Shown piece after piece: positions 18,407 to 27,306 of a DNA stretch of 64,000 bases; the stretch's first letter is position 1, and every line of letters begins with the position of its first letter. Made by a program: the position numbers and the translations under genes. The notes under the pieces were generated by a model. The model had not been told where the DNA came from. It worked only from the letters and a program-made list of their open reading frames with translations, and made no database searches. The DNA comes from Chelatococcus caeni (GTDB taxonomy: Bacteria > Pseudomonadota > Alphaproteobacteria > Rhizobiales > Beijerinckiaceae), in NCBI RefSeq assembly GCF_014196925.1, contig NZ_JACIEN010000002.1, forward strand, positions 62,001 to 126,000, in the 5' to 3' direction.

Positions 18407-18457
18407 GTGCCCCGGGCGCGCCGCAGCACGAAGTGATGCGGTGCAGAACCGGGGCCC
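18407..18457. repeat. REP-like palindrome
   Basis: GTGCCCCGG...CCGCAGCACGAAGTGATGCGG...CCGGGGCCC forms a long imperfect stem. It belongs to the widespread extragenic palindrome type of Rhizobiales and sits between the GIY-YIG gene and the end of the transaldolase gene. Confidence 0.6.
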
Positions 18458-18505
18458 AGAGATTGGCTCAATAAGCGAGCGAGCCGCGTTCCTCGGGCTT
18501 GACGC

Positions 18506-19477
18506 TCACGCCGCCTTCGCCTGCTCCAGGCGCTTGCCGACAAGCCCCCGCAGGGCCCGCAGGTCCTTGACGAAGAGGCGGATGCCCTCGGAGAGTTTTT
18601 CGGTGGCCATGGCGTCCTCGTTGAGGAGGAAGCGGAAGCTCTTCTCGTCGAGGGTCATCTTCGCCGGAGCCTCGCCGGCATTGGCGGGGTCGAGCTGGCG
18701 CGGCAGCGGGCCCTCGTCGGCGGCGAGCTGGTCCATGAGGGCGGGGCCGATGGTCAGCCGGTCGCAGCCGGCGAGCGCCTCGATCTCGCCCGTGTTGCGG
18801 AAGGAAGCGCCCATGACAACGGTCTTGATGCCGTGGGCCTTGTAATAGGCGTAGATGGCGCGCACGGACTGGACACCGGGATCGGTCTCGGCCGTGTAGG
18901 GGCCGCCGCCGGCCTTGACGTGCCAGTCGAGGATGCGGCCGACGAAGGGCGAGATGAGGAAGACGCCGGCATCGGCGCAGGCGGCCGCCTGTACGAGTGA
19001 GAACAGCAGCGTCAGGTTGCAGTCGATGCCCTCGCGCTGCAGCACCTCCGCGGCGCGGATGCCCTCCCAGGTCGAGGCGACCTTGATGAGGATGCGGTCG
19101 CGCGAAACGCCGCGTGCCTCGTAGGCGGCGATGAGCGCCCGCGCCTTGGCGATCGAGCCCTCGGTGTCGAAGGACAGGTCCGCGTCGACCTCGGTGGAGA
19201 CGCGGCCGGGCACGATCTTCGTCAGCTCCGCGCCGAAGGAGACGGCAAGCCGGTCGCAGACCGCAGCGGTGACCGCCTCGGCGGAGCCGGCCTGCTTGCG
19301 GCCCCAGTCGATCGCCTCGTCGAGCAGGTGGCCATAGGCCGGGGTCTCGACGGCCTTGAGCAGCAGCGTCGGGTTCGTCGTGCAGTCCTGCGGCTTGAGG
19401 CGTCGCACGGCCTCGATGTCGCCCGTGTCGGCGACGACGACCGTCATCGCGCGCAGCTGGTCGAGCTTGGAGGGCAT
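18506..19477 (-). CDS. tal: Transaldolase
   Basis: Class I transaldolase of 323 aa (TalB type, about 316 aa). The Schiff-base lysine is K132 in [16 protein letters not shown], with supporting D17 (VVADTGD) and E96 ([12 protein letters not shown]). It moves a dihydroxyacetone unit between sedoheptulose-7-phosphate and glyceraldehyde-3-phosphate in the pentose phosphate pathway. The ribosome-binding site is GGGAGAAG. It lies 35 bp downstream of dctM on the same strand, so it is probably the last gene of the TRAP operon, which would link the transported compound to sugar metabolism. Confidence 0.93.
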   Translation of the reverse strand: MPSKLDQLRAMTVVVADTGDIEAVRRLKPQDCTTNPTLLLKAVETPAYGHLLDEAIDWGRKQAGSAEAVTAAVCDRLAVSFGAELTKIVPGRVSTEVDADLSFDTEGSIAKARALIAAYEARGVSRDRILIKVASTWEGIRAAEVLQREGIDCNLTLLFSLVQAAACADAGVFLISPFVGRILDWHVKAGGGPYTAETDPGVQSVRAIYAYYKAHGIKTVVMGASFRNTGEIEALAGCDRLTIGPALMDQLAADEGPLPRQLDPANAGEAPAKMTLDEKSFRFLLNEDAMATEKLSEGIRLFVKDLRALRGLVGKRLEQAKAA

Positions 19478-19512
19478 CGGTCTTCTCCCGTCAGTTTCTC
19501 ACTGCGGTTGGA

Positions 19513-20853
19513 TCACAGATACCCATAGGCCTTCAAGACCTCCGGCAGCCACATCGTCGTCGCAGGCACGAAGGTGATCAGGGCGAGCACGAGGAAGAGC
19601 GGGATCAGGAAGGGCACCACGGCCTTGACGCAATCCTCGAAGGAGATGCTGGCGACGCGCGAGAGCACGTAGAGCACCATGCCGACCGGCGGCGTCAGCA
19701 GGCCGATCATCAGGTTGAGCACCATGATGATGCCGAAATGCACGGGGTCGATGCCGAGCGTCAGCGCGACCGGCAGCAACACCGGCGTCAGGATGGTGAT
19801 GGCCGCGATGGTCTCCATGAAGCAGCCGACGACCAGCAGGAAGACGTTGATCAGCAGCAGGAAGGTGACGGGATCGCTGGCGACGGCGAGGATCCAGGCA
19901 CCGAGCGCCTCGGTGGTGCGCGTCGTGGTCAGCACCCAGCCGAAGATGGAGGCGCCGGCGACGATGAAGAGGACGACCGCCGTCGTCTCGATGGTGTCCA
20001 TCGTCACGCGCACGAACTGGCGCAGGGACAGGACCGAATATTTCGCCGGTCGGCCGAAGGCGACCATGGCGAGGTTGAGGACGCGGTGGATGACGACCGA
20101 GAGCAGCAGGGCGTAGGCGCAGGCGAAGACCGCCGCTTCCGTCGGCGTGAAGATGCCGAAGCTCATGCCACCGATGATGATGGCCGGCGTCAGCAGCGGC
20201 AGGAAGGCGTCGACGAAGGTGACGCCGAGGCGCCTGACCGAGAAGCGGGCATCGGCGCCGATCTTCTTGCGATGGGCGTAGATGGCGACGGTCGCCGAGA
20301 GGAAGAGCGCCATCAGCAGGCCGGGCAGGATGCCGGCAACGAAGAGCGCGTTGATCGAGGCATTGGCCACGACGCCGTAGATGACGAGCGGCAGCGACGG
20401 CGGAATGATGGGTCCGATCGTCGAGGAGGCGGCGGTGATGCCGACGGCGAGCTTGGCGTCGTAGCCGTGGTCGCGCATCGCCTTGATCTCGATGGTGCCG
20501 AGGCCGCCGGCATCCGCCACCGCGGTGCCCGACATGCCGGCGAAGATGACCGAGCCCGCCACGTTGACATGGCCGAGGCCGCCCTTGAGCCAGCCGACGG
20601 CCGCGGTGGCGAAATCGAAGATCTGCTTGGTGATGCCGGCCGAGTTCATCAGGTTGCCGGCCATGATGAAGAAGGGCACGGCGAGCAGCGGGAAGGAATC
20701 GACGCCGTTGACCATGCGGTGGATCACCGTGATCTCGGGCGCGATGCCGGACAGGAAGATGTAGAGCAGGGACGAACCGGCCAGCGCCACGGCGATTGGC
20801 ACGCCGAGGATGATCATGGCGAAGAGCGCGACGAACATGAGGGCGATCAACAT
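19513..20853 (-). CDS. dctM: TRAP transporter large permease, DctM family
   Basis: Polytopic membrane protein of 446 aa with about 12-13 hydrophobic segments. It opens MLIALMFVALFAMIILGVP and contains GIMVVF-like motifs of the DctM/SiaM family (IMAGNLMNSAGIT, IGPIIPPSLPLVIYG, LLTPPVGMVLYV). It imports a carboxylate-type solute using the sodium gradient with DctQ and DctP. A GGAGG ribosome-binding site is present. It follows dctQ by 59 bp. Confidence 0.92.
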   Translation of the reverse strand: MLIALMFVALFAMIILGVPIAVALAGSSLLYIFLSGIAPEITVIHRMVNGVDSFPLLAVPFFIMAGNLMNSAGITKQIFDFATAAVGWLKGGLGHVNVAGSVIFAGMSGTAVADAGGLGTIEIKAMRDHGYDAKLAVGITAASSTIGPIIPPSLPLVIYGVVANASINALFVAGILPGLLMALFLSATVAIYAHRKKIGADARFSVRRLGVTFVDAFLPLLTPAIIIGGMSFGIFTPTEAAVFACAYALLLSVVIHRVLNLAMVAFGRPAKYSVLSLRQFVRVTMDTIETTAVVLFIVAGASIFGWVLTTTRTTEALGAWILAVASDPVTFLLLINVFLLVVGCFMETIAAITILTPVLLPVALTLGIDPVHFGIIMVLNLMIGLLTPPVGMVLYVLSRVASISFEDCVKAVVPFLIPLFLVLALITFVPATTMWLPEVLKAYGYL

Positions 20854-20912
20854 ACGCGCTGGCCTCCAGTGGCGGGGGTCACGGCCGGGTCATCGATTGA
20901 AAGGGCGGGATG

Positions 20913-21497
20913 TCAGTCGAGGATGGCACCCGAGGTCTCATCCTCGAGCTTCCCCTTGAGCCGCTGCACGAAGCGGATCGCGGCATGGACGGTCATGGCC
21001 GCAAGGCCGGCGGACACGACCCAGTAGATGACCGATTTCGGGATATCGACCGAAACCATGTAGCCGGGCGCGCGGGCGCCGAGCTCGTAGCCGTACCAGG
21101 CCATGGCCCCGCAGAAGAGGGTGACGAGCCCGTCGATGATGACGAGCGTCCAGTGCCGCACCGCCTTCGGCGCCAGCGTGATCACGGCCTCGACGGCGAT
21201 GTGCGAGCCCTTGCGCATGGCCGTCACCGAGCCGATGAAGGTGACGGCGATGAGCAGGTAGCGGGCGATCTCCTCGGTCCAGCCGTAGGAATCGTTGAGG
21301 ACGTAGCGCGTCCAGAACTGCAGCAGGACGACGGCGAAGAGCGCCCAGTAGATCAGGAAGACGATGCCGTCCTGCGGGCGCAGGTCGTCGAGCGGCACGC
21401 GGCTTTCCTGCTCGCGCCACTGCTCGAACATGGCCTCGGTCGTGTCGACCTCCGGACTGTCCTTGTCGTTCGATTGCGTCACGCGTCGCCCCCGCAT
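20913..21497 (-). CDS. dctQ: TRAP transporter small permease, DctQ family
   Basis: Protein of 194 aa with four hydrophobic segments and a long charged N-terminus. It contains WTEEIARYLLIAVTFIGSVTAMRKGSHIAVEA, the DctQ signature. It partners DctM. The start is uncertain: the ATG at 21497 has no clear ribosome-binding site, and a GTG at 21482 would shorten it by five residues. It is separated from dctP by 75 bp filled by two perfect hairpins. Confidence 0.88.
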   Translation of the reverse strand: MRGRRVTQSNDKDSPEVDTTEAMFEQWREQESRVPLDDLRPQDGIVFLIYWALFAVVLLQFWTRYVLNDSYGWTEEIARYLLIAVTFIGSVTAMRKGSHIAVEAVITLAPKAVRHWTLVIIDGLVTLFCGAMAWYGYELGARAPGYMVSVDIPKSVIYWVVSAGLAAMTVHAAIRFVQRLKGKLEDETSGAILD

Positions 21498-21511
21498 CCG
21501 GCGTTCGGGAA

Positions 21512-21563
21512 GCCCGGCGCCGCGCGCCGGGCCGTGCGGGCCGGGGCGCGGCAGCGCCCCGGC
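21512..21563 (-). terminator. Tandem hairpins between dctP and dctQ
   Basis: Hairpin 1: GCCCGGCGC (21512-21520) with GCGCCGGGC (21524-21532), loop 3 nt. Hairpin 2: GCCGGGGCGC (21540-21549) with GCGCCCCGGC (21554-21563), loop 4 nt. Both are perfect and start 9 bp after the dctP stop on the minus strand. No U-run follows, so attenuation or 3'-end protection of dctP mRNA is likely. Confidence 0.7.
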
Positions 21564-21572
21564 GTCGTCTCG

Positions 21573-22565
21573 TCAGTTCGAGGCCGCGAGGCCCTGCAGC
21601 TTGTCGTAGGTGGCCTTGTCCCAGGTGGCGTCCGGCCCGGAGTGCAGCTTGACGGTCGCCTCGCGGAAGGGCGCGCGGTCCACCTCGACCACGTTCTTGC
21701 CCTGGTCCTTGAACCAGGCGACGAGATCCTTCTCGGCCTGGACGATGTCGTCCGTGCACTTGTCGGCCGCCTCCTTGAGGATGGCGAACAGCGTCGTGCG
21801 CTCCTCGTCGCTCAGGCGCTGCGCCGTGCCGCTCGAGACGATGGTGAGCAGGGCGTCGGTGATGTGGCCGGTGAGGATGATGTTCTTCTGGACCTCGTAG
21901 AACTTCTTGGCCTGGATGGTCGGCAGGGGGTTCTCCTGCGCGTCGGCCACGCCCTGGGAGAGGGCGAGATAGACCTCGGCGAAGGCGATCGGCGTCGGGT
22001 TGGCGCCGACGGCGCGCGGGAACATGGTGTAGAGCGGCGCGTCGGGCACGCGGATCTTGAGCCCCTTCATGTCCTCCGGCTTGTTGATGTCCTTGTTCGC
22101 CGTGACGTGGCGCTCGCCGTAATAGGTGAGGGTGACGACGTCGTGGCCCGTGCGCTTCTTGTAGCCTTCGCCGAGCTCCTTGAAGAGGTCGGAATTGCGG
22201 AAGGCATTCCAGTGCGCGAAATCGCGGAACATGTAGGGCGCGCCGCCGATGGCGAGCGGGCCGTAGGCGCGGCCGGCGAAGAGCTGGCCCGTATAGATGA
22301 TGTCGACGGTGCCGAGCGACAGGCCCTCGTTGATGTCGGATTCCTTGCCCAGCGAGGAGGCCGGAAACACCTCGATGGCATATTTGCCGTTGGTGCGCTT
22401 CTTGAACTCCTCCCCGGCCCACAGGGCCCACTTGTGATAGGGCTCGCTCGCCTCGTAGACGTGGGCCCACTTGAGGGTCGTCTGGGCGGCGGCGGGGCCG
22501 GCGAGGCCGAAGGATGCGGCAAGGGCGAGCGCGCCGAGGGCGGCGCGGCGGGTCAGATCCATCAT
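21573..22565 (-). CDS. dctP: TRAP transporter solute-binding protein, DctP family
   Basis: Periplasmic binding protein of 330 aa. It has a twin-arginine-like N-terminus (DLTRRAALGALALAASFGLA) with likely cleavage after AAA-Q near residue 28. DctP features include TLKWAHVYEASEPYHKWA, GRAYGPLAIGGAPYMF, the substrate-carboxylate Arg in LKIRVPDAPLYTMF, and VADAQENPLPTIQAKKFYEV. GGAGGAG precedes the ATG pair at 22565/22562. It is the first gene of dctP-dctQ-dctM-tal. The ligand is probably a small organic or sugar acid, not determined. Confidence 0.92.
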   Translation of the reverse strand: MMDLTRRAALGALALAASFGLAGPAAAQTTLKWAHVYEASEPYHKWALWAGEEFKKRTNGKYAIEVFPASSLGKESDINEGLSLGTVDIIYTGQLFAGRAYGPLAIGGAPYMFRDFAHWNAFRNSDLFKELGEGYKKRTGHDVVTLTYYGERHVTANKDINKPEDMKGLKIRVPDAPLYTMFPRAVGANPTPIAFAEVYLALSQGVADAQENPLPTIQAKKFYEVQKNIILTGHITDALLTIVSSGTAQRLSDEERTTLFAILKEAADKCTDDIVQAEKDLVAWFKDQGKNVVEVDRAPFREATVKLHSGPDATWDKATYDKLQGLAASN

Positions 22566-22614
22566 TGTCTCCTCCAGAATGCGATCCGCCGGTCTGCGCC
22601 GGCTTTCAGCTGAG

Positions 22615-22677
22615 CGATTTAAAGGCTCTCTGAATCGTTTAAATCGGTGTGAAGCGAAAATGCAAGCTGCTTCACAC
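22615..22677. promoter_or_regulatory. Two perfect inverted repeats upstream of dctP
   Basis: CGATTTAAA (22615-22623) pairs with TTTAAATCG (22638-22646). Immediately beyond it, GTGTGAAGC (22647-22655) pairs with GCTTCACAC (22669-22677). They fill the gap between the lysR stop (22703) and the dctP start (22565). The AT-rich first repeat stands out in this GC-rich sequence and could be a repressor site for the TRAP operon; the second could be a lysR terminator. Confidence 0.6.
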
Positions 22678-22702
22678 GGCATGCACAAGGGCCCCGCAAC
22701 GC

Positions 22703-23626
22703 TCAGGCGGCGCCCGCCTCGACCTCGTCCTGCGGCATCAGGACGGCCCGCGCCGCCTTGGCCTCGCGCACGAGGAAATCGACCGTCGCCCGGACGCGCG
22801 CGACGTCGCGCAGATCGGCGTGGACGATCAGCCAGAAGGAGCGCACCAGCTCGACCTCGCGCCGCAGCACGGGGACGAGGCGCGGATCGCCCGCGGCCAT
22901 GAAATCGGGCAGCACGCAGAGGCCGGCGCCGGCGATGGTCGCATGCATCTGCGCGATGAGGTTCGAGCTCTGCAGGCGCGGCCTGAGGCCCTTGGCGATG
23001 TCGTCGAGATAGTCGAGCTCGGGCGTGAAGATGAGGTCGTCGATATAGCCGATGAGCTGGTGCTCGAAGAGGTCCTGCGGCGCGGCGATGGCCGGGTGGG
23101 CGGCGAGATAGGCCGGCGCCGCGTAGAGGCCGAGGCGGTAATCCGCCAGCTTGCGGGCGACGATCTTGCCCTCCTTCGGCGGGTTCAGGGAGATGGCGAT
23201 GTCCGCCTCGCGCTTGGAGAGCGAGAGCAGCCGCGGCATGGCGACGAGCTGGATCTCCAGCTCCGGGTAGCGCTCGGCGAGCTGGCCGATGCGCGGGGCG
23301 AGAAAGAAGGTGCCGAAGCCGTCCGGAGCGCCAATGCGCACGGTGCCGGACAGGGCAAGGTCCGCTCCGCCGATCTCGCTCTGCGCCGCGAGCGCCTCGC
23401 TCTCGATGGTCTCCGCCTTGGCGAGCAGGCGCTCGCCGTGCTCGGTGAGGGCATAGCCCTGTGGCCGGCGCTCGAAGAGCTTGGCCTTCAATGCATCCTC
23501 CAGCGCCGTGATGCGGCGCGACACCGTCGCATGGTCGGCCCCGAGCCGCCGCGCCGCCACGGTGAGGCGGCCCGCGCGAGCCACGGCGAGGAAGAAGCGA
23601 AGGTCGTCCCAGTCGAAGCGATTCAT
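22703..23626 (-). CDS. LysR-family transcriptional regulator
   Basis: Regulator of 307 aa. The winged HTH starts NRFDWDDLRFFLAVARAGRL and includes the recognition helix DHATVSRRITALE; the effector domain follows from about residue 90. ATG 23626 is the start expected for this family. It is divergent from mmsA (262 bp between starts), so it probably controls the valine-degradation operon. It also lies directly upstream of the TRAP operon on the same strand, which leaves that as a second possible target. Confidence 0.88.
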   Translation of the reverse strand: MNRFDWDDLRFFLAVARAGRLTVAARRLGADHATVSRRITALEDALKAKLFERRPQGYALTEHGERLLAKAETIESEALAAQSEIGGADLALSGTVRIGAPDGFGTFFLAPRIGQLAERYPELEIQLVAMPRLLSLSKREADIAISLNPPKEGKIVARKLADYRLGLYAAPAYLAAHPAIAAPQDLFEHQLIGYIDDLIFTPELDYLDDIAKGLRPRLQSSNLIAQMHATIAGAGLCVLPDFMAAGDPRLVPVLRREVELVRSFWLIVHADLRDVARVRATVDFLVREAKAARAVLMPQDEVEAGAA

Positions 23627-23888
23627 GCCCAGCTTGCCTCCCGTTTTGGTATCTTTGCACGCACCGGATTTGAAATGTCCTATAGTCGTGCGCGAATGAC
23701 AATGGTAGTGCGGAAGGACCGACGGAACGTCATCGGCACGTTGGCTTTCGCCGATTTCGCTCCCACTATCGAAGACAAGGGCCGGCGCCGGCCGATGCGA
23801 GGGAGCGCTCCGGCGCCCCTTCCCGCAAGGCATCGCGCCCAGCGCCGGCACAGCAGAACAGAACCGGCAGAGCATCGGAGAACGCAAG

Positions 23889-25385
23889 ATGCGCACGATC
23901 GGACATTTCATCGGGGGGCGCGAGGTCGAAGGGCAATCGGGACGTTTCGGCGACGTCTTCACGCCCATGACGGGTGAGGTCGGCGCCAAGGTCGCCCTCG
24001 CCTCGGCGGCCGAGGTCAGGGCCGCCGTCGAGAATGCCAGGGCGGCCCAGCCGGCCTGGGGCGCGACGAACCCGCAGCGCCGCGCGCGCGTGATGATGAA
24101 GTTCCTCGAACTCGTCCAGCGCGACTACGACAGTCTCGCCGAGCTGCTCGCCCGCGAGCACGGCAAGACCATTCCCGACGCCAAGGGCGACATCCAGCGC
24201 GGGCTCGAGGTGGTCGAGTTCGCCTGCGGCGTGCCGCACCTGATGAAGGGCGAGTACACCGAGGGCGCCGGCACCAACATCGACGTCTATTCCATGCGCC
24301 AGCCGCTCGGGGTGGTGGCCGGCATCACGCCGTTCAACTTCCCCGCCATGATCCCGATGTGGAAGTTCGCGCCGGCCATCGCCTGCGGCAACGCCTTCAT
24401 CCTGAAGCCTTCGGAGCGCGACCCGGGCGTGCCCATGCGCCTTGCCGAGCTGATGATCGAGGCCGGGCTGCCGGCAGGCATCCTCAACGTGGTCAACGGC
24501 GACAAGGAGGCGGTCGACGCCATCCTCGACGATCATGACGTCATGGCGGTCGGCTTCGTCGGCTCGTCGGCGATCGCCCAGTACATCTATTCGCGCGGCT
24601 CGGCCAACGGCAAGCGCGTGCAGTGCTTCGGCGGCGCCAAGAACCACATGATCATCATGCCCGACGCCGACATGGACCAGGCGGTCGATGCCCTCATCGG
24701 CGCCGGCTACGGCTCGGCCGGCGAGCGCTGCATGGCGATCTCCGTCGCCGTGCCCGTCGGCCAGGCGACGGCGGACCGGCTCGTCGAGAAGCTCGTCCCG
24801 CGCGTCGAGAGCCTCAAGATCGGCCCCTCGACCGATCCGAGCGCCGACTACGGCCCACTCGTCACCAAGGCCCATCTCGACAAGGTAAAGTCCTATGTCG
24901 AGCTCGGCATCGCGGAAGGGGCGAAGCTCGTCGTCGATGGGCGCAACTTCACGCTGCAGGGCTACGAGAACGGCTTCTACATGGGCGGGTGCCTGTTCGA
25001 CCACGTGACGCCGGACATGCGCATCTACAAAGAGGAGATCTTCGGCCCGGTCCTGTCCATCGTGCGCGCCCACAACTACGAGGAGGCGCTCAAGCTGCCG
25101 TCCGAGCACGAATACGGCAACGGCGTCGCCATCTTCACCCGCGACGGCGACGCGGCGCGGGATTTCGCCGCCAAGGTCAATGTCGGCATGGTCGGCGTCA
25201 ACGTGCCGATCCCGGTGCCGATCGCCTATTACACCTTCGGCGGCTGGAAGCGCTCGGGCTTCGGCGACCTCAACCAGCACGGGCCGGATTCGATCCGCTT
25301 CTACACCAAGACGAAGACCGTGACCTCGCGCTGGCCCTCCGGCGTCAAGGAGGGGGCGGAGTTCGTCATCCCGACGATGAATTGA
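23889..25385 (+). CDS. mmsA: CoA-acylating methylmalonate-semialdehyde dehydrogenase
   Basis: ALDH6-type enzyme of 498 aa. It starts IGHFIGGREVEG, carries GITPFNFPAMIPMWKFA and FVGSSAIAQYIY, and has the catalytic Cys in SAGERCMAISVAV. It lacks the usual general-base Glu, with ...GGAKNHMII in its place, which is characteristic of this CoA-dependent branch. It converts methylmalonate semialdehyde to propionyl-CoA in valine (and inositol) breakdown. GGAGAACGCAAG precedes the ATG. acd and mmsB of the same pathway follow after a toxin-antitoxin pair. Confidence 0.93.
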   Translation: MRTIGHFIGGREVEGQSGRFGDVFTPMTGEVGAKVALASAAEVRAAVENARAAQPAWGATNPQRRARVMMKFLELVQRDYDSLAELLAREHGKTIPDAKGDIQRGLEVVEFACGVPHLMKGEYTEGAGTNIDVYSMRQPLGVVAGITPFNFPAMIPMWKFAPAIACGNAFILKPSERDPGVPMRLAELMIEAGLPAGILNVVNGDKEAVDAILDDHDVMAVGFVGSSAIAQYIYSRGSANGKRVQCFGGAKNHMIIMPDADMDQAVDALIGAGYGSAGERCMAISVAVPVGQATADRLVEKLVPRVESLKIGPSTDPSADYGPLVTKAHLDKVKSYVELGIAEGAKLVVDGRNFTLQGYENGFYMGGCLFDHVTPDMRIYKEEIFGPVLSIVRAHNYEEALKLPSEHEYGNGVAIFTRDGDAARDFAAKVNVGMVGVNVPIPVPIAYYTFGGWKRSGFGDLNQHGPDSIRFYTKTKTVTSRWPSGVKEGAEFVIPTMN

Positions 25386-25391
25386 TGCTGC

Positions 25392-25418
25392 GGCCGGCGG
25401 CATGACCTGCCGCCGGCC
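25392..25418 (+). terminator. Hairpin after mmsA
   Basis: GGCCGGCGG (25392-25400) pairs with CCGCCGGCC (25410-25418) across 9 nt. It begins 7 bp after the mmsA stop and is followed by an AT-rich stretch. It could terminate or attenuate the mmsA message before the toxin-antitoxin genes. Confidence 0.6.
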
Positions 25419-25420
25419 AT

Positions 25421-25442
25421 ATGCTATCATTTTTGATAGCAT
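25421..25442. promoter_or_regulatory. Toxin-antitoxin operator palindrome
   Basis: ATGCTATCA (25421-25429) and TGATAGCAT (25434-25442) form a perfect 9-bp inverted repeat with a TTTT centre, 11 bp upstream of the antitoxin start. Size and place fit an autoregulatory site for a VapB/FitA dimer. Confidence 0.7.
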
Positions 25443-25453
25443 TGGAGTGTCAG

Positions 25454-25690
25454 ATGGGGCAGGTGCTCATCCGCAACCTCGACGACGAGGTGATCGAGGG
25501 ATTGAAGGTCAAGGCCCGCCTGGCAGGCGTCTCCTTCGAGACCTTCATGCGTGATGCCCTCAAGGCGATTGCGCCCCTGTCCGCCGACGAGAAAGTCGCG
25601 CTCATCGAGGAATTCCGGCGCCAGCACGGACCGCTCGGGATCAGGACGCCTCCCGAGGATCTCATCCGCGAGGAGCGCGAGCGGCGATGA
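25454..25690 (+). CDS. VapB/FitA-like antitoxin (ribbon-helix-helix)
   Basis: Small protein of 78 aa. The N-terminal strand GQVLIRNLDDEVIEGLK and helices KARLAGVSFETFMRDALK form the Arc/FitA-type DNA-binding fold; the acidic and charged tail [15 protein letters not shown] would wrap the toxin. GGAG lies 6 bp before ATG 25454. The in-frame ATG at 25421 is rejected because it lies in the operator. The stop overlaps the toxin start (ATGA). The dimer probably represses its own promoter. Confidence 0.85.
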   Translation: MGQVLIRNLDDEVIEGLKVKARLAGVSFETFMRDALKAIAPLSADEKVALIEEFRRQHGPLGIRTPPEDLIREERERR

Positions 25691-26118
25691 TCGTGGTCGA
25701 TGCGAGCGCGGCGATCCGATGGTTCATGCCGGCCGATCCCGGCGGCGAGGTCTACGGATTGCCTCGCACGCCGGCGGCCCTCGTCGCGCCCGATCTCTTC
25801 ATCGCCGAAATTCGCAGCGCAGCTCTCCGCTATGTCCGCAAGAAGGAGCTTACGCGCGATGCCGCGATGGCGATGGTGGAGACGATCGACCGTCTGATGG
25901 CGGGATACGTCCCGCTGCAGGAGTTGCGCGACGCGGCCTGGACGATGGCTCTGGCCTATGACCATTCGCTCTACGACTGCTTCTATGTCGAGCTCGCCCG
26001 CAGCATGGGCTCCTATTTGGTCACGGCGGACGGCCATCTCATCCGCAAATTCGCAGGCTCACCGCTGGCGAGCCATATCGTACACCTCACCGACTGGCGC
26101 CCCGAGCAACGGCCATGA
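25687..26118 (+). CDS. VapC-like PIN-domain toxin ribonuclease
   Basis: PIN-domain protein of 143 aa with the four expected acidic residues: D5 (MIVVDAS), E41 (FIAEIRS), D97 (HSLYDCFY) and D115 (LVTADGHL). These coordinate the metal in VapC RNases, which cleave tRNA or rRNA. It is intact and overlaps the antitoxin gene by 4 bp. Its own stop overlaps the acyl-CoA dehydrogenase start (ATGA), an unusual coupling of a toxin gene to a catabolic gene. Confidence 0.87.
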   Translation: MIVVDASAAIRWFMPADPGGEVYGLPRTPAALVAPDLFIAEIRSAALRYVRKKELTRDAAMAMVETIDRLMAGYVPLQELRDAAWTMALAYDHSLYDCFYVELARSMGSYLVTADGHLIRKFAGSPLASHIVHLTDWRPEQRP

Positions 26119-27269
26119 CCCAGTTCACCCTCAACGACGACCAGATCGCCATTCGCGACATGGCGCGCGATTTCGCCGCCCGTGAGCTTGCGCCCCATGC
26201 CGTACGCTGGGACGAGGAGAAGCACTTTCCCGTCGACGTCATCCGGGAGGCCGGGGGGCTCGGCATGGGCGGCATCTATGTGCGCGAGGATGTCGGCGGC
26301 TCCGGCATGACGCGGCTCGACGCCGCGCTCATCTTCGAGGCGCTGGCCACCGGCTGCCCCTCGGTCGCGGCTTATATCTCCATCCACAACATGGCGACCT
26401 GGATGATCGACCGCTTCGGCGACGACGAGCAGCGCCGGCGCTTCATCCCGAAGCTCGCGGCGATGGAGCATCTCGCCAGCTATTGCCTGACCGAGCCCGG
26501 CGCCGGCTCCGACGCTGCGGCGCTGAAGACGCGCGCCGTGCGCGACGGCGACCATTACGTGATCGACGGCGTCAAGCAGTTCATCTCCGGCGCCGGCACC
26601 TCGGACATCTATGTCGTCATGGTGCGCACGGGCGAGGCCGGCCCCGGCGGCATCTCCACCTTCGTCGTGGAGAAGGACACGCCCGGCCTCTCCTTCGGCG
26701 CCAACGAGAAGAAGATGGGCTGGAACGCGCAGCCGACGCGGCAGGTCATCCTCGAGAACTGCCGGGTGCCGGCGGCGAACCGGCTCGGCGACGAGGGCAT
26801 CGGCTTCAAGATCGCCATGGCCGGGCTCGACGGCGGGCGGCTCAACATCGGCGCCTGCTCGCTCGGCGGCGCCGAGGCGGCGCTCGACAAGAGCCTCGCT
26901 TATATGCGCGAGCGCAAGGCCTTCGGCCGCAGCCTCAGCGATTTCCAGGCGCTGCAGTTCACCCTCGCCGACATGGCGACCGAGCTCGAGGCGGCCCGCA
27001 CCTTCCTGTGGCGGGCGGCGGCGGCGCTCGATGCGCGCGATCCGGAGGCGACGCGGCTCTGCGCCATGGCCAAGCGCATCGCCACCGACCGCGGCTTCGA
27101 CATCGCCAACCAGGCGCTGCAGCTGCACGGCGGCTACGGCTATCTCGCCGACTACGGCATCGAGAAGATCGTGCGCGACCTCCGGGTCCACCAGATCCTC
27201 GAGGGCACCAACGAGATCATGCGCCTCATCGTGGCGAGAAGCCTCGTCGGGCGCGGCAGCGGCAACTGA
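26115..27269 (+). CDS. Acyl-CoA dehydrogenase, probable isobutyryl-CoA dehydrogenase
   Basis: Acyl-CoA dehydrogenase of 384 aa. It shows [58 protein letters not shown] and the catalytic Glu in [15 protein letters not shown]. Its place between mmsA and mmsB points to isobutyryl-CoA to methacrylyl-CoA conversion in valine degradation; the chain specificity is inferred. No clear ribosome-binding site lies before the ATG, which overlaps the toxin stop, so translation is probably coupled to the toxin gene. Confidence 0.88.
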   Translation: MTQFTLNDDQIAIRDMARDFAARELAPHAVRWDEEKHFPVDVIREAGGLGMGGIYVREDVGGSGMTRLDAALIFEALATGCPSVAAYISIHNMATWMIDRFGDDEQRRRFIPKLAAMEHLASYCLTEPGAGSDAAALKTRAVRDGDHYVIDGVKQFISGAGTSDIYVVMVRTGEAGPGGISTFVVEKDTPGLSFGANEKKMGWNAQPTRQVILENCRVPAANRLGDEGIGFKIAMAGLDGGRLNIGACSLGGAEAALDKSLAYMRERKAFGRSLSDFQALQFTLADMATELEAARTFLWRAAAALDARDPEATRLCAMAKRIATDRGFDIANQALQLHGGYGYLADYGIEKIVRDLRVHQILEGTNEIMRLIVARSLVGRGSGN

Positions 27270-27306
27270 GAACAAGCCCGCCGAGAGCGCGGGCAGGGAG
27301 GAATCC

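Noticed and set aside
21573-23702. Apparent fusion of a regulator-like frame with dctP
   Set aside because: The upstream part is a shadow of the LysR gene in a different frame; a clear ribosome-binding site and signal peptide mark the true dctP start at 22565.
25421-25453. Upstream in-frame start for the antitoxin
   Set aside because: It lies in the operator palindrome, and GGAG precedes ATG 25454.
26611-27306. N-terminal extension of mmsB
   Set aside because: It overlaps the acyl-CoA dehydrogenase gene out of frame; GGGAGG and the NAD-binding start are at 27307.
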